Assembly (NCBI RefSeq): GCF_013822155.1
Contig: NZ_PNJW01000010.1
Location: 1-64,000 of the forward strand
Reading direction: 5' to 3'
DNA length: 64,000 bases
DNA from: Flavobacterium sp.
GTDB lineage: Bacteria; Bacteroidota; Bacteroidia; Flavobacteriales; Flavobacteriaceae
The translations under genes were made by a program, and so were the position numbers. Below are positions 16,845 through 25,002 of this stretch, in pieces (position 1 is the first letter of the stretch; every line of letters begins with the position of its first letter). The notes beneath the pieces are model-generated. The model did not search any database. It saw only the letters and a program-made list of their open reading frames with translations, and was not told the origin of the DNA.

Positions 16845-17048
16845 ATGAAAAAATTAGTTTCCTTAATGGCTGTTGTTGCATTTTTATTCACTTCAAGTGC
16901 TTTTGCTGGAGAGCCAAAAGAAAAAGAAAAGAAAAAAGAGAAAGCTAAAACTGAAAAGTCTTGTTCAACTGAAGAGAAAAAATCTTGTGGAACAGAGAAA
17001 AAAGGTGGATGTTGTTCTTCAAAGAAAACGGAAGAGAAAAAAGCATAA
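16845..17048 (+). CDS. Small exported Cys/Lys-rich protein (paralogue of 43308)
   Basis: The 67-residue protein has a signal peptide ending at AFAG. A very Lys/Glu-rich mature peptide follows with four cysteines in the order C-x7-C-x7-CC (SCSTEEKKSCGTEKKGGCC). A TATATTTG -7 element at 16803-16810 and a strong terminator at 17068 make it a monocistronic unit. The paralogue at 43308 shares the whole Cys motif. It may be a periplasmic metal-binding (copper or zinc) peptide, comparable in spirit to metallothioneins; no named family is recognised. Confidence 0.75.
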   Translation: MKKLVSLMAVVAFLFTSSAFAGEPKEKEKKKEKAKTEKSCSTEEKKSCGTEKKGGCCSSKKTEEKKA

Positions 17049-17067
17049 TAACTTAAATTGTTATTTT

Positions 17068-17098
17068 AAAGTGTTCGAGAAATCGAGCACTTTTTTTT
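17068..17098 (+). terminator. Terminator after the Cys-rich peptide gene
   Basis: An 11-bp stem (17068-17078 with 17083-17093, one G-T pair) with a GAAA tetraloop is followed by eight T. Confidence 0.88.
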
Positions 17099-17208
17099 GT
17101 AGTTATTTTATTCTTAATCTAATACGATTTTATAAATTATCAACAAAAAATAACTATAACTTGTTCATTACTTTCTTTTCAAAACGGATATAAATATCCT
17201 ATTAGGAT

Positions 17209-17216
17209 TAAATTTG
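17209..17216 (+). promoter_or_regulatory. Probable -7 element of the nrdD operon
   Basis: TAAATTTG at 17209-17216 is a perfect -7 element 40 nt before the ATG at 17256. Neither dyad A nor dyad B lies at the usual distance. Instead, overlapping inverted repeats (GGATAT-AA-ATATCC at 17186-17199 and ATCCTATTAGGAT at 17196-17208) sit just upstream and may be an operator for a different regulator. Confidence 0.5.
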
Positions 17217-17255
17217 TCAAAAGCATTTCGTTTAATTCTCACCAAAACAAGTTAT

Positions 17256-19373
17256 ATGGAAAAATATGTTATCAAAAGAAACGGTGCCTTTAAACCGTTT
17301 GAAGCTTTCAAAATAGAAGAAGCCATTCAAAAAGCATTTCAGAGTGAATCACAGGAATATGACCAAGCAGTTTTAAATAAAGTAGTTATTTTATTAGATA
17401 GGAAAGAAACTTGGTCGGTTGAAGAAATTCAGGATACAATTGAAAAAGTATTATTTGAATTTGGACATTATAAGGTGATGCGTTCGTTTATGTTGTATCG
17501 TCACACCCGAAAATTACAACGGGAACACATACTTGGATTAAATGACGACACGACCTATGTTGACAGTACTCAAACCATAGAAGAATATATCAGTCAAACG
17601 GATTGGCGAATTAATGCTAATGCCAATACATCTTACTCTAATGCGGGCTTGGTAAACAATGTTGCAGGAAAAATAATTGCCAATTATTGGTTGGACAAAG
17701 TGTACTCTAAAGAAGAAGGATATGCTCATCGAAATGGAGATGTCCATATTCACGATTTAGATTGCTTGACGGGTTATTGTGCCGGTTGGAGTTTACGCGT
17801 TTTATTGAATGATGGTTTTAACGGTGTTCGAGGTCGTGTGGAAAGTAAACCACCTTCCCATTTTAGGGAAGCTTTAGGTCAAATGGCTAATTTCTTAGGA
17901 ATTTTGCAAAGTGAATGGGCAGGTGCTCAGGCGTTTAGTTCATTTGATACCTATTTAGCTCCCTACGTTTTTAAAGATAATCTAAATTTTGAAGAAGTTT
18001 TGAAAGCGGTTCGCAGTTTTGTTTATAATTTGAATGTGCCAGCCCGTTGGGGACAATCGCCGTTTACAAATATTACGTTAGATTGGGTCGTTCCTGCCGA
18101 TTTGAAAGAGCAAATTCCTACTCGTAACAATGAACATTTATTTTTAAACAAGCAAGTAAATGATTTAGAGATCAGAGCAAAAAATAGGGGAGTAGATTCC
18201 GTTATCGAAATGCGATACGAACATTTTCAGCCGGAAATGAACCTTATTAATAAAGCTTATTATACCGTAATGACTGAAGGTGATGCAAACGGACAACCAT
18301 TCACCTTTCCAATTCCTACCGTTAATATTACAGAAGATTTTGATTGGTATGGTGAGAATACAGATATCTTATTTGAAAACACAGCTAAAATAGGTTCCTC
18401 TTATTTTCAAAATTTTATAGGAAGCCAATATTCAATTGATGAAAATGGTCAAAAGGTTGAAAATCCAAATGCGTATAAGCCCAATGCTGTTAGAAGCATG
18501 TGTTGTCGTTTGCAACTTGATTTACGAGAATTACTTAAAAGAGGAAATGGATTATTTGGCAGTGCAGAAATGACCGGAAGTATTGGAGTAGTAACGATTA
18601 ACATGGCTCGATTGGGTTATTTAAATGCTGATAACATGCTGATGTTGTACCAACAATTAAATCGATTATTGGAAATTTCAAAATCAACCTTAGAAAAGAA
18701 AAGAATATTTATTCAGGAAATGTACGACAGAGGATTATATCCTTATACCAAACGTTATTTACCTCATTTTCGTAATCATTTTTCAACCATTGGAGTGAAT
18801 GGAATCAATGAAATGATCTTAAATTTCACGAAAGGCAAACACGATATTACCAGTTCATTCGGAACAGAAATGGCCACAGAATTGTTAGAATTCATTAGAA
18901 ATCGAATGAAGGAATTCCAGGAACAAACGGGTAATTTATACAATTTAGAAGCCACACCGGCCGAAGGAACGACCTATCGCTTTGCCAAAGAAGATAAAAA
19001 ACGATATGACGATATTATTCAAGCCGGTGAAGGAGAAAATATTTACTATACCAATAGTTCTCAAATCCCGGTTGATTTCACAGAAGATCCGTTTGAGGCT
19101 TTATTGATGCAAGATGATTTACAGTGTAAATATACCGGAGGAACAGTTTTACACCTATATATGAATGAAAAAATAAGTACACCCGAAGCTTGTCGAAATT
19201 TTGTCAAAAAAGTGATTACGAACTTTAAATTGCCATATATTACCGTTACTCCCGTGTTTAGTGTATGTGCCGTTCATGGTTATTTAAACGGTGAACACGA
19301 ATACTGTCCAATATGTGATGAAATCTTAATAGAAAAACTTAAAACTGAAAAAAATGAACACAACTGCCGCTAA
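17256..19373 (+). CDS. nrdD: Anaerobic ribonucleoside-triphosphate reductase, large part lacking the glycyl-radical tail
   Basis: The ATG at 17256 is preferred to an in-frame TTG at 17214, because it gives the usual ATP-cone start (YVIKRNGAFKPFEAFKIEEAI). Residues 1-95 are the ATP-cone. The rest is the NrdD barrel with DVHIHDLD, NVPARWGQSPFTN and CKYTGGTVLHLYM motifs. The C-terminus has the Zn-binding region (CAVHGYLNGEHEYCPIC) and then stops. The usual RVxGYxRPV glycyl-radical segment is not in this frame; it is in the overlapping ORF at 19354. The enzyme makes dNTPs without oxygen, consistent with the anaerobic gene setting. Confidence 0.92.
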   Translation: MEKYVIKRNGAFKPFEAFKIEEAIQKAFQSESQEYDQAVLNKVVILLDRKETWSVEEIQDTIEKVLFEFGHYKVMRSFMLYRHTRKLQREHILGLNDDTTYVDSTQTIEEYISQTDWRINANANTSYSNAGLVNNVAGKIIANYWLDKVYSKEEGYAHRNGDVHIHDLDCLTGYCAGWSLRVLLNDGFNGVRGRVESKPPSHFREALGQMANFLGILQSEWAGAQAFSSFDTYLAPYVFKDNLNFEEVLKAVRSFVYNLNVPARWGQSPFTNITLDWVVPADLKEQIPTRNNEHLFLNKQVNDLEIRAKNRGVDSVIEMRYEHFQPEMNLINKAYYTVMTEGDANGQPFTFPIPTVNITEDFDWYGENTDILFENTAKIGSSYFQNFIGSQYSIDENGQKVENPNAYKPNAVRSMCCRLQLDLRELLKRGNGLFGSAEMTGSIGVVTINMARLGYLNADNMLMLYQQLNRLLEISKSTLEKKRIFIQEMYDRGLYPYTKRYLPHFRNHFSTIGVNGINEMILNFTKGKHDITSSFGTEMATELLEFIRNRMKEFQEQTGNLYNLEATPAEGTTYRFAKEDKKRYDDIIQAGEGENIYYTNSSQIPVDFTEDPFEALLMQDDLQCKYTGGTVLHLYMNEKISTPEACRNFVKKVITNFKLPYITVTPVFSVCAVHGYLNGEHEYCPICDEILIEKLKTEKNEHNCR

Positions 19374-19521
19374 AATTGTTTTGGAACAACACAATGAATT
19401 ACGAACCAAATGCCTTGTTTATACTCGGGTGATGGGTTATCACCGGCCTGTTGAAAGTTTTAACATTGGCAAAAAAGGCGAACACAAACAACGCACACAT
19501 TTTAATGAAACTAAGTGCTAA
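19354..19521 (+). CDS. nrdD: Separate 55-residue glycyl-radical segment of NrdD
   Basis: This short ORF starts at an ATG inside the last codons of the large nrdD ORF (20-nt overlap, +1 frame) and ends inside nrdG (17-nt overlap). It encodes RTKCLVYTRVMGYHRPVES followed by FNIGKKGEHKQR. This corresponds to the C-terminal glycyl-radical loop of normal NrdD proteins (RVxGYxRP, then FNxGKxEE in E. coli); the Gly of MGY would carry the radical. About 15 residues precede the conserved part, so this looks like a real split gene with its own start rather than a simple frameshift. The radical activase NrdG is encoded next. Confidence 0.78.
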   Translation: MNTTAAKIVLEQHNELRTKCLVYTRVMGYHRPVESFNIGKKGEHKQRTHFNETKC

Positions 19522-20188
19522 AAAAATAATTCATAGTATTACTGCTTTTACATTATTGGATTACCCTGATAAAACCTCCTGCATACTTTGGTTTGCCGGA
19601 TGTAATATGAAATGTAGTTATTGCTATAATCCGGAGATTGTTTTCGGGAAAGGAAGTTATTCCTTTCCCGAAATAATTTCTTTTTTACAAAAACGTAAAG
19701 GGCTACTCGATGCTGTCGTTTTTAGCGGGGGTGAATGTTTATTGCACAAAGAATCCATTGTATTAATGCAAGTTATTAAAGAAATGGGTTTCTTGATTAA
19801 GGTGGACACAAATGGGAGTAAACCAGCCCGATTAGCTGAAGCTATAGAATTAAAGCTAATAGATTATGTTGCTCTCGATTTTAAATCAACTAAAGAGAAG
19901 TTCAAATCTATAACCGAATCAAATTTATATGAAACATTTTTAGCTAGTTTAGCTATTTTAAAACAATCAACAATTCCTTTTGAAATAAGAACAACGGTTC
20001 ATTCAGAACTATTAAACCAAAATGATTTGGAAGAAATGATATCGGTTTTACAAACGAATAATTATGCCGGAAACTATTTTATACAACCTTTTCGCAATGG
20101 AGTAGAAACCCTAAAAAAAATGAACGCCTCAAAATATGAAGCGTTCAATGATTTATCAACTGCTGATAATTGGATTCAAATGCGGTAA
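19505..20188 (+). CDS. nrdG: Anaerobic ribonucleotide reductase activating protein (radical SAM)
   Basis: The start at 19505 is preferred over 19451, because the protein then begins KLSAKKIIHSITAFTLLDYP, the usual NrdG start. It contains the radical-SAM motif CNMKCSYC (CxxxCxxC) and the following VVFSGGECLL glycine motif, and is about 227 residues as in the TIGR02495 type. It generates the glycyl radical on NrdD. Its start overlaps the small glycyl-radical ORF, giving a chain of three overlapping, translationally coupled genes. It converges on the decarboxylase gene with only one base between the stops. Confidence 0.9.
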   Translation: MKLSAKKIIHSITAFTLLDYPDKTSCILWFAGCNMKCSYCYNPEIVFGKGSYSFPEIISFLQKRKGLLDAVVFSGGECLLHKESIVLMQVIKEMGFLIKVDTNGSKPARLAEAIELKLIDYVALDFKSTKEKFKSITESNLYETFLASLAILKQSTIPFEIRTTVHSELLNQNDLEEMISVLQTNNYAGNYFIQPFRNGVETLKKMNASKYEAFNDLSTADNWIQMR

Positions 20189-20189
20189 T

Positions 20190-21434
20190 TTAAGAATGAA
20201 TTGCCATGGAGTTTTTAAGTTTCTCCAAAAATAAACTCAAATGATCTACTTCAACATGTTCCATTAATACGATTTTATACCATTCATTATCAGCATTATG
20301 TTTTTGTGGAACTAAATCAAATTGATGAGCCAATTCTTCCGGAATATAGCTTGATTTGATAGTCACTATATTCATGTTTGGTTCTCTAAAATACGGAATG
20401 TTCAAATCTGTTAATTGTTGGCATAACCAATCGGTTCGCATTTGTAACACTTTTACTTTTTCAAACCAACCATTTGGTCCGTAAGTAGCTAAAATCATCC
20501 AAACGGCAACAGCATTAGCTCCGGAACGGCTTCCTGACAAAGTTAAATCCATTCCTTCTACATATTCTGCTTCTTTGGTTAAAACATTTTCAATTAAGCC
20601 TTTTCTACATAAAAAAATACCGGTACCATAAGGTGCTTGCAACATTTTATGTGCATCAACAGTAATGGAGGATACTTTTGGATTTCTAAAACTTAAGGTA
20701 GTCTCCTGGGATAAAAAGGGGTATACAAATCCACCATAAGCCGCATCAATATGGAGTTTATAGTCAAGATTGTGTTTTTCTAAAATTGTTGTATAATCAG
20801 TTGGGTTGTCAACAGAACCAAACATGGTAGTTCCCATATTACAAACCACAATAAAGTATTTTTTACCTTTTGAAATAGCTTCAATTAGTAAATTTTCAAA
20901 GGCAACTGTATCAATTTTTCTATTTTCAAATGCGACAGGCACATTAATCCAATCAATTAACAATAAATTGGAACCTTTTGCAATTGAATAGTGTGTGTCC
21001 TCCGAAGCTATTATAGCAATTTCTGAAGGGTTTGCACCAAATGATTTCATGAAATAATTTCGATATAGCCACAACGCCTGAATATTTGCTTCAGTTCCGC
21101 CCGAAGCAATATAACCGTCATATTCTTTTTTTGCAGAGCCAAAAATATCGATTGCTAAAATATCAAGTGTTTCTCTTTCAATTTCTTGAGTGCCTTTAAA
21201 AGCAGTTTCTGAAGTTCCGGTTGTATGGCAACCAATGTGATTTGGATTTGCAACATATGTCATTAATACCGGAGCATCCTTCAAAAATGGAGCATCGTCA
21301 TAAAATACTTTTCCATCTAATTTTGAAGCCGGATAACCCAATGAAGCATCTTTTGAAAAATCAACATTTTGACGTAAAGCTTCTTGAATGCGAGCAATTC
21401 GTTCTGTAGCAGTTAGCTTTTTCCAATAATTCAT
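20190..21434 (-). CDS. PLP-dependent group II amino-acid decarboxylase
   Basis: The 414-residue cytosolic enzyme has the group II decarboxylase pattern: IASGGTEANIQALWLYRN, LHIDAAYGGFVYPF, and the PLP-lysine motif SITVDAHKMLQAPYGTG. It resembles the MfnA/aspartate-tyrosine decarboxylase branch rather than GadB. The substrate is not certain. It is divergent from Rrf2-nadA-nadB and shares one dyad A box with them; because NadB consumes aspartate, an aspartate link is attractive but unproven. Proton consumption by decarboxylation is another possible anaerobic role. Confidence 0.82.
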   Translation of the reverse strand: MNYWKKLTATERIARIQEALRQNVDFSKDASLGYPASKLDGKVFYDDAPFLKDAPVLMTYVANPNHIGCHTTGTSETAFKGTQEIERETLDILAIDIFGSAKKEYDGYIASGGTEANIQALWLYRNYFMKSFGANPSEIAIIASEDTHYSIAKGSNLLLIDWINVPVAFENRKIDTVAFENLLIEAISKGKKYFIVVCNMGTTMFGSVDNPTDYTTILEKHNLDYKLHIDAAYGGFVYPFLSQETTLSFRNPKVSSITVDAHKMLQAPYGTGIFLCRKGLIENVLTKEAEYVEGMDLTLSGSRSGANAVAVWMILATYGPNGWFEKVKVLQMRTDWLCQQLTDLNIPYFREPNMNIVTIKSSYIPEELAHQFDLVPQKHNADNEWYKIVLMEHVEVDHLSLFLEKLKNSMAIHS

Positions 21435-21453
21435 AAATATCCAATTTAGAGGA

Positions 21454-21527
21454 CAAATTTCAGTTTTTTAGTCATTAATCAATATGATTTAAATCATGTT
21501 TTTATTTAATTAATCAGAATATTTTTG
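21454..21527. promoter_or_regulatory. Divergent promoter pair around one dyad A box
   Basis: ATGAT-TTAA-ATCAT lies at 21484-21497. On the plus strand TATTTTTG (21520-21527) and on the minus strand GAAATTTG (21461-21454, one mismatch) each start exactly 29.5 nt from the same axis. One bound dimer could therefore activate both the decarboxylase and the Rrf2-nadAB-norCB operon. Confidence 0.78.
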
Positions 21528-21612
21528 GCGAGTAAATTTTAGTACATTTAAAATCATTGGCTACTATTTCTTTTAAAAAAGTAGAAATAGAATTATCTTT
21601 GATAAAAAAAAT

Positions 21613-22047
21613 ATGTTTTCAAAAACGTGTGAGTATGCCATTCGGGCAACCATTATAATAGCATTAGAATCCCAATTAGGAAATAAAGTGAGTTTACGTG
21701 AAATTGCCCGTAAGATTGATTCACCTGAATCGTTTACGGCTAAAATTCTACAAAAATTAGCTAAAAATAAGTTGGTTGAATCATCTAAAGGCAATGGAGG
21801 AGGATTTTTCGTTTCGAAAGAAATGTTGTCAAAAGTTAAACTGGGACAAATAGTTTTAGTTTTCGATGGTGATGCATTATATAATCGTTGTAGTTTAGGT
21901 TTGCAAGATTGTTCAGAAATTAAACCTTGCCCTTTTCATAACCAATATAAACCTATCAGGGAGCAATTAAAAAAAGCATTGGATTCTACCGATTTGACTA
22001 ATTTAATATCAGGTTTAAAAATAGGCGAGACATATCTTAAAATTTAA
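21613..22047 (+). CDS. Rrf2-family regulator with three-Cys cluster site (NsrR/IscR-like)
   Basis: The 144-residue protein has the Rrf2 winged helix (SPESFTAKILQKLAKNKLVES) and a wing GNGGGFFVSK. Three cysteines, C93, C100 and C106, have spacing C-x6-C-x5-C, one residue wider in the first gap than the C-x5-C-x5-C of IscR/NsrR as I recall it. This implies a [2Fe-2S] or [4Fe-4S] sensor. It heads the nadA-nadB-norC-norB run under a dyad A box, so an NO-sensing role like NsrR is plausible. A paralogue with the same Cys positions is at 37926. Confidence 0.85.
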   Translation: MFSKTCEYAIRATIIIALESQLGNKVSLREIARKIDSPESFTAKILQKLAKNKLVESSKGNGGGFFVSKEMLSKVKLGQIVLVFDGDALYNRCSLGLQDCSEIKPCPFHNQYKPIREQLKKALDSTDLTNLISGLKIGETYLKI

Positions 22048-22087
22048 AAAATTTATTCTTTAATAAGACAAAAACATCCTATTACAA

Positions 22088-23020
22088 ATGAAAGTGATTG
22101 ACAAATGGAGCGATAAAATAAAGAAGTTACAAAAAGAGAAAAATGCAGTTATTTTAGCACACTATTATCAGCAACCTGAAATTCAAGAAATTGCAGATTT
22201 TGTTGGTGATAGTTTGGAACTTTCTCGCAAAGCTGCCGAATCAAAAGCGGATATCATTGTTTTTGCCGGAGTATATTTCATGGCGGAAACAGCTAAAATT
22301 CTAAATCCTTCAAAAAAAGTTCTTGTACCGGATGTCAATGCCGGTTGTTCTTTGGCAGATGGATGTCCGCCTGATCAATTTAAAGATTTTCTTAAAAATT
22401 ATCCAAATCATACCGTAATAACTTATATCAATTGTTCGGCAGAAATTAAAACATTGAGTGATATTGTTTGCACCTCATCCAATGCTAAAAAAGTAATTGA
22501 ATCAGTACCAAAAAAACAACCTATTGTTTTTGCTCCTGATAAAAATTTAGGTAACTATTTAAATAAAGAAACCGGAAGAAATATGGTTTTGTGGGAAGGT
22601 TCTTGTATTGTTCACGAAGCTTTTTCATTGGAGAAATTAATTGATTTATATCAAAAAAATCCTGATGCAGTCATAATTGCTCATCCGGAATCGGAAGCTC
22701 ATATTTTAAAAACGGCACAATATATTGGTTCAACTTCCGGAATGATAAATTATGTAAAATCATCACCCGAGAACAAATTTATTGTGGCAACCGAAAACGG
22801 TATCTTACACAAAATGAGACAAGAAGTCCCTGATAAAATTTTGATTCCGGTACCATCTAAAGAAGATAATACGTGTGCGTGTAGCGAATGTGCTTTTATG
22901 AAATTAAATACCTTAGAAAAACTCTACCAATGTTTGTTAAATGAATCAAATGAAGTTTTATTGGAAAAAGAAATAATGGAAAAAGCTAAAATTCCAATTC
23001 AACGAATGCTTCAACTTTAA
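22088..23020 (+). CDS. nadA: Quinolinate synthase
   Basis: The 310-residue Fe-S enzyme condenses iminoaspartate with dihydroxyacetone phosphate to quinolinate for NAD synthesis. Visible motifs are AHYYQQPEIQEIADFVGDSL near the N-terminus and the cluster cysteines in NAGCSLADGCP, NCSAEIKTLSD and CACSECAFM. It lies between an Rrf2 gene and nadB, and the run continues into norCB. Placement in an NO-reductase operon is unusual and may reflect protection or renewal of an NO-sensitive Fe-S enzyme. Confidence 0.95.
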   Translation: MKVIDKWSDKIKKLQKEKNAVILAHYYQQPEIQEIADFVGDSLELSRKAAESKADIIVFAGVYFMAETAKILNPSKKVLVPDVNAGCSLADGCPPDQFKDFLKNYPNHTVITYINCSAEIKTLSDIVCTSSNAKKVIESVPKKQPIVFAPDKNLGNYLNKETGRNMVLWEGSCIVHEAFSLEKLIDLYQKNPDAVIIAHPESEAHILKTAQYIGSTSGMINYVKSSPENKFIVATENGILHKMRQEVPDKILIPVPSKEDNTCACSECAFMKLNTLEKLYQCLLNESNEVLLEKEIMEKAKIPIQRMLQL

Positions 23021-23024
23021 GATT

Positions 23025-24569
23025 ATGAAAACGTGTGATGTTTTAATATCAGGAACCGGAATTGCAGGACTTTCATTGGCTCTTCAGCTTAATGAAAAAC
23101 GACCTGATTTGAAGATTGTTTTAATGACTAAAAATGAACCTGATGAGACAAATACTTCTTTAGCACAGGGTGGAATTGCAGCTGTTTGCGATCGAATTAG
23201 GGATAGTTTTGATGAACATATTCAAGACACTTTAAATGCAGGTCAAGGTAAATGTAATCCAAAAGTGGTAGAAATGGTTATCAAACAAGCTCCACATCGG
23301 TTACAGGAATTAATCAAATGGGGAGCAGAATTTGATACCGAAAAAGATGGTCATCTTGCCATGGCTTTAGAAGGCGGACATAGTCATAATCGGGTAGTGC
23401 ATTACAAAGACAAAACCGGTTGGCATATTCAAGAAGTCTTGTGGGCAAAAATTAAAACTCAACCCAATATTGAAGTGATTCCACATGCTTTTTGTGTTGA
23501 TTTATTGACTGAAAATCAAGAGGAAGATAAACAAGTAATAGGAATGTCTTATATAAAAGATTCAAATCCTACGATTGATATCATTTTTGCAAATACCATT
23601 GTTTTGGCTACGGGAGGAAGCGGACAAGTATTTCAATTTACGTCTAATCCGGAAATTGCCACCGGAGATGGAGTTGCTTTGGCTTTTAGAGCAGGAGCAT
23701 CTATCAAAGATATGCAATATGTTCAATTTCATCCTACGGCATTATATGAAGAAGATAAAAGCAATTTATTTCTAATTTCTGAGGCAGTCCGAGGCTTTGG
23801 CGGATATATTGTCAATAAAAAGGGAGAACGTTTTTTATTTGAATTCGATTCCAGAGGGGAATTAGCTACCCGAGATATTGTTTCAAAAGCCATCACAAAC
23901 GAGTTAGATAAATCGGGTGATGAATTTGTTTATTTGGATCTTAGGCATTTAAATCAGCAAGAATTTCAAGCTCATTTTCCAACAATTTATGCCCGGTTTA
24001 TAGAAGTAGGATTATATCCGGAATCAGATTTAATCCCAATAGTTTCTGTAGCTCATTATCAATGTGGAGGTATTGAAGTGAATGAAAACGGACAAACTTC
24101 ACTTAAAAGTTTATATGCTTTAGGCGAATGTTCTTGTACTGGTTTGCATGGTGCTAATCGTTTGGCTTCTAATTCATTATTGGAAGCATTGGTGTTTTCC
24201 TATAATGCATCAGAACGAATAATATTTGAAAATAAAGTTTCTACTAAACGGTACAAACTATCCCAAATCAGAAGTATTGAAACCCATGAGATAATAAGTC
24301 CATCTGTGTTGGGTGTTTTTAAGAATAAAGTTAAAAGCTTGATGAATTATAGCGTTTTACACGGGACAGAAGTTGAAAAGCAAGAAGTAATAATTCAACT
24401 CACTAAAATTCATTTTGATTTATTAGAATGTGTAGATTATTATTTTCGATGCCGAAACTGTTGTGAACTGGAAAATATGTTACAAACATCTTTAATTATC
24501 ATGAATCAATCTTTAAATTTTCCTTTATCTAACAACTCAAATTTGAATGACCATGCTTGTATTTGTTAA
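23025..24569 (+). CDS. nadB: L-aspartate oxidase
   Basis: The 514-residue flavoprotein has the FAD dinucleotide motif GTGIAGLSLALQL at the N-terminus. It carries the succinate dehydrogenase-like motifs TSLAQGGIAAV, EGGHSHNRVVHYKDKTGWH, LATGGSGQVF and QYVQFHPTALY. It makes iminoaspartate for NadA and can use fumarate as electron acceptor without oxygen. It starts 4 nt after nadA; its last codons overlap the norC start by 23 nt, so norC translation is probably coupled to it. Confidence 0.95.
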   Translation: MKTCDVLISGTGIAGLSLALQLNEKRPDLKIVLMTKNEPDETNTSLAQGGIAAVCDRIRDSFDEHIQDTLNAGQGKCNPKVVEMVIKQAPHRLQELIKWGAEFDTEKDGHLAMALEGGHSHNRVVHYKDKTGWHIQEVLWAKIKTQPNIEVIPHAFCVDLLTENQEEDKQVIGMSYIKDSNPTIDIIFANTIVLATGGSGQVFQFTSNPEIATGDGVALAFRAGASIKDMQYVQFHPTALYEEDKSNLFLISEAVRGFGGYIVNKKGERFLFEFDSRGELATRDIVSKAITNELDKSGDEFVYLDLRHLNQQEFQAHFPTIYARFIEVGLYPESDLIPIVSVAHYQCGGIEVNENGQTSLKSLYALGECSCTGLHGANRLASNSLLEALVFSYNASERIIFENKVSTKRYKLSQIRSIETHEIISPSVLGVFKNKVKSLMNYSVLHGTEVEKQEVIIQLTKIHFDLLECVDYYFRCRNCCELENMLQTSLIIMNQSLNFPLSNNSNLNDHACIC

Positions 24570-25002
24570 AAAAAGTAGTGTATTTTCACCAATCAGAATT
24601 TTCATTTTTTTAAGTGTTTTGTTTATAATCTATTCTTTTTCTATCTATTTGAAACCATTGCGAGAAAAAGATAATATAAATGTAAAAAATTCCAAACAAG
24701 CTGCTGCAGGTAAAGATGTTTGGCAAAAAAACAACTGCCATACGTGTCACCAATTGTACGGCTTAGGTGGCTATTTGGGTCCGGATTTAACCAATGTAAC
24801 ATCAAAACCAGGTTATTCGGAGGTGTTTTTAAAAGCAATAATTAGTAACGGAATAAGTCGGATGCCTGCTTTTGATTTGACAAATCAGGAAATGGAGGAC
24901 TTACTTGTTTTCTTGCAAGAAATTAATGAAACAGGAACCGCTAATCCACAAGATTACTCTCCACAATTAAACGGAACATTTACATTAGATAATTTAGAAT
25001 GA
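24547..25002 (+). CDS. norC: NorC-like membrane-anchored cytochrome c subunit
   Basis: The 151-residue protein has one N-terminal membrane helix (IRIFIFLSVLFIIYSFSIYL) and one heme site NCHTCHQLYGLGGYLGPDLTNV, the NorC pattern (CxxCHxxxGxGxxxxPDL). A distal Met lies in SRMPAF. It would feed electrons from soluble cytochrome c to the NorB-like subunit. The ATG at 24547 overlaps nadB; a second ATG at 24553 is also possible. Its stop overlaps the norB start (ATGA). Confidence 0.85.
   Translation: MTMLVFVKKSSVFSPIRIFIFLSVLFIIYSFSIYLKPLREKDNINVKNSKQAAAGKDVWQKNNCHTCHQLYGLGGYLGPDLTNVTSKPGYSEVFLKAIISNGISRMPAFDLTNQEMEDLLVFLQEINETGTANPQDYSPQLNGTFTLDNLE

Noticed and set aside
17186..17208. Overlapping palindromes before nrdD as NrdR or dyad A/B boxes
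   Set aside because: They match neither dyad nor the NrdR box I remember, and their spacing to the -7 element differs from the others. Only noted as a possible operator.
19340..19521. Recent frameshift (A-run indel) in nrdD
   Set aside because: The small ORF has its own ATG and extra residues before the conserved part, and an intact NrdD would have the Zn-site almost directly joined to the radical loop. A simple indel does not restore that, although slippage is not excluded.
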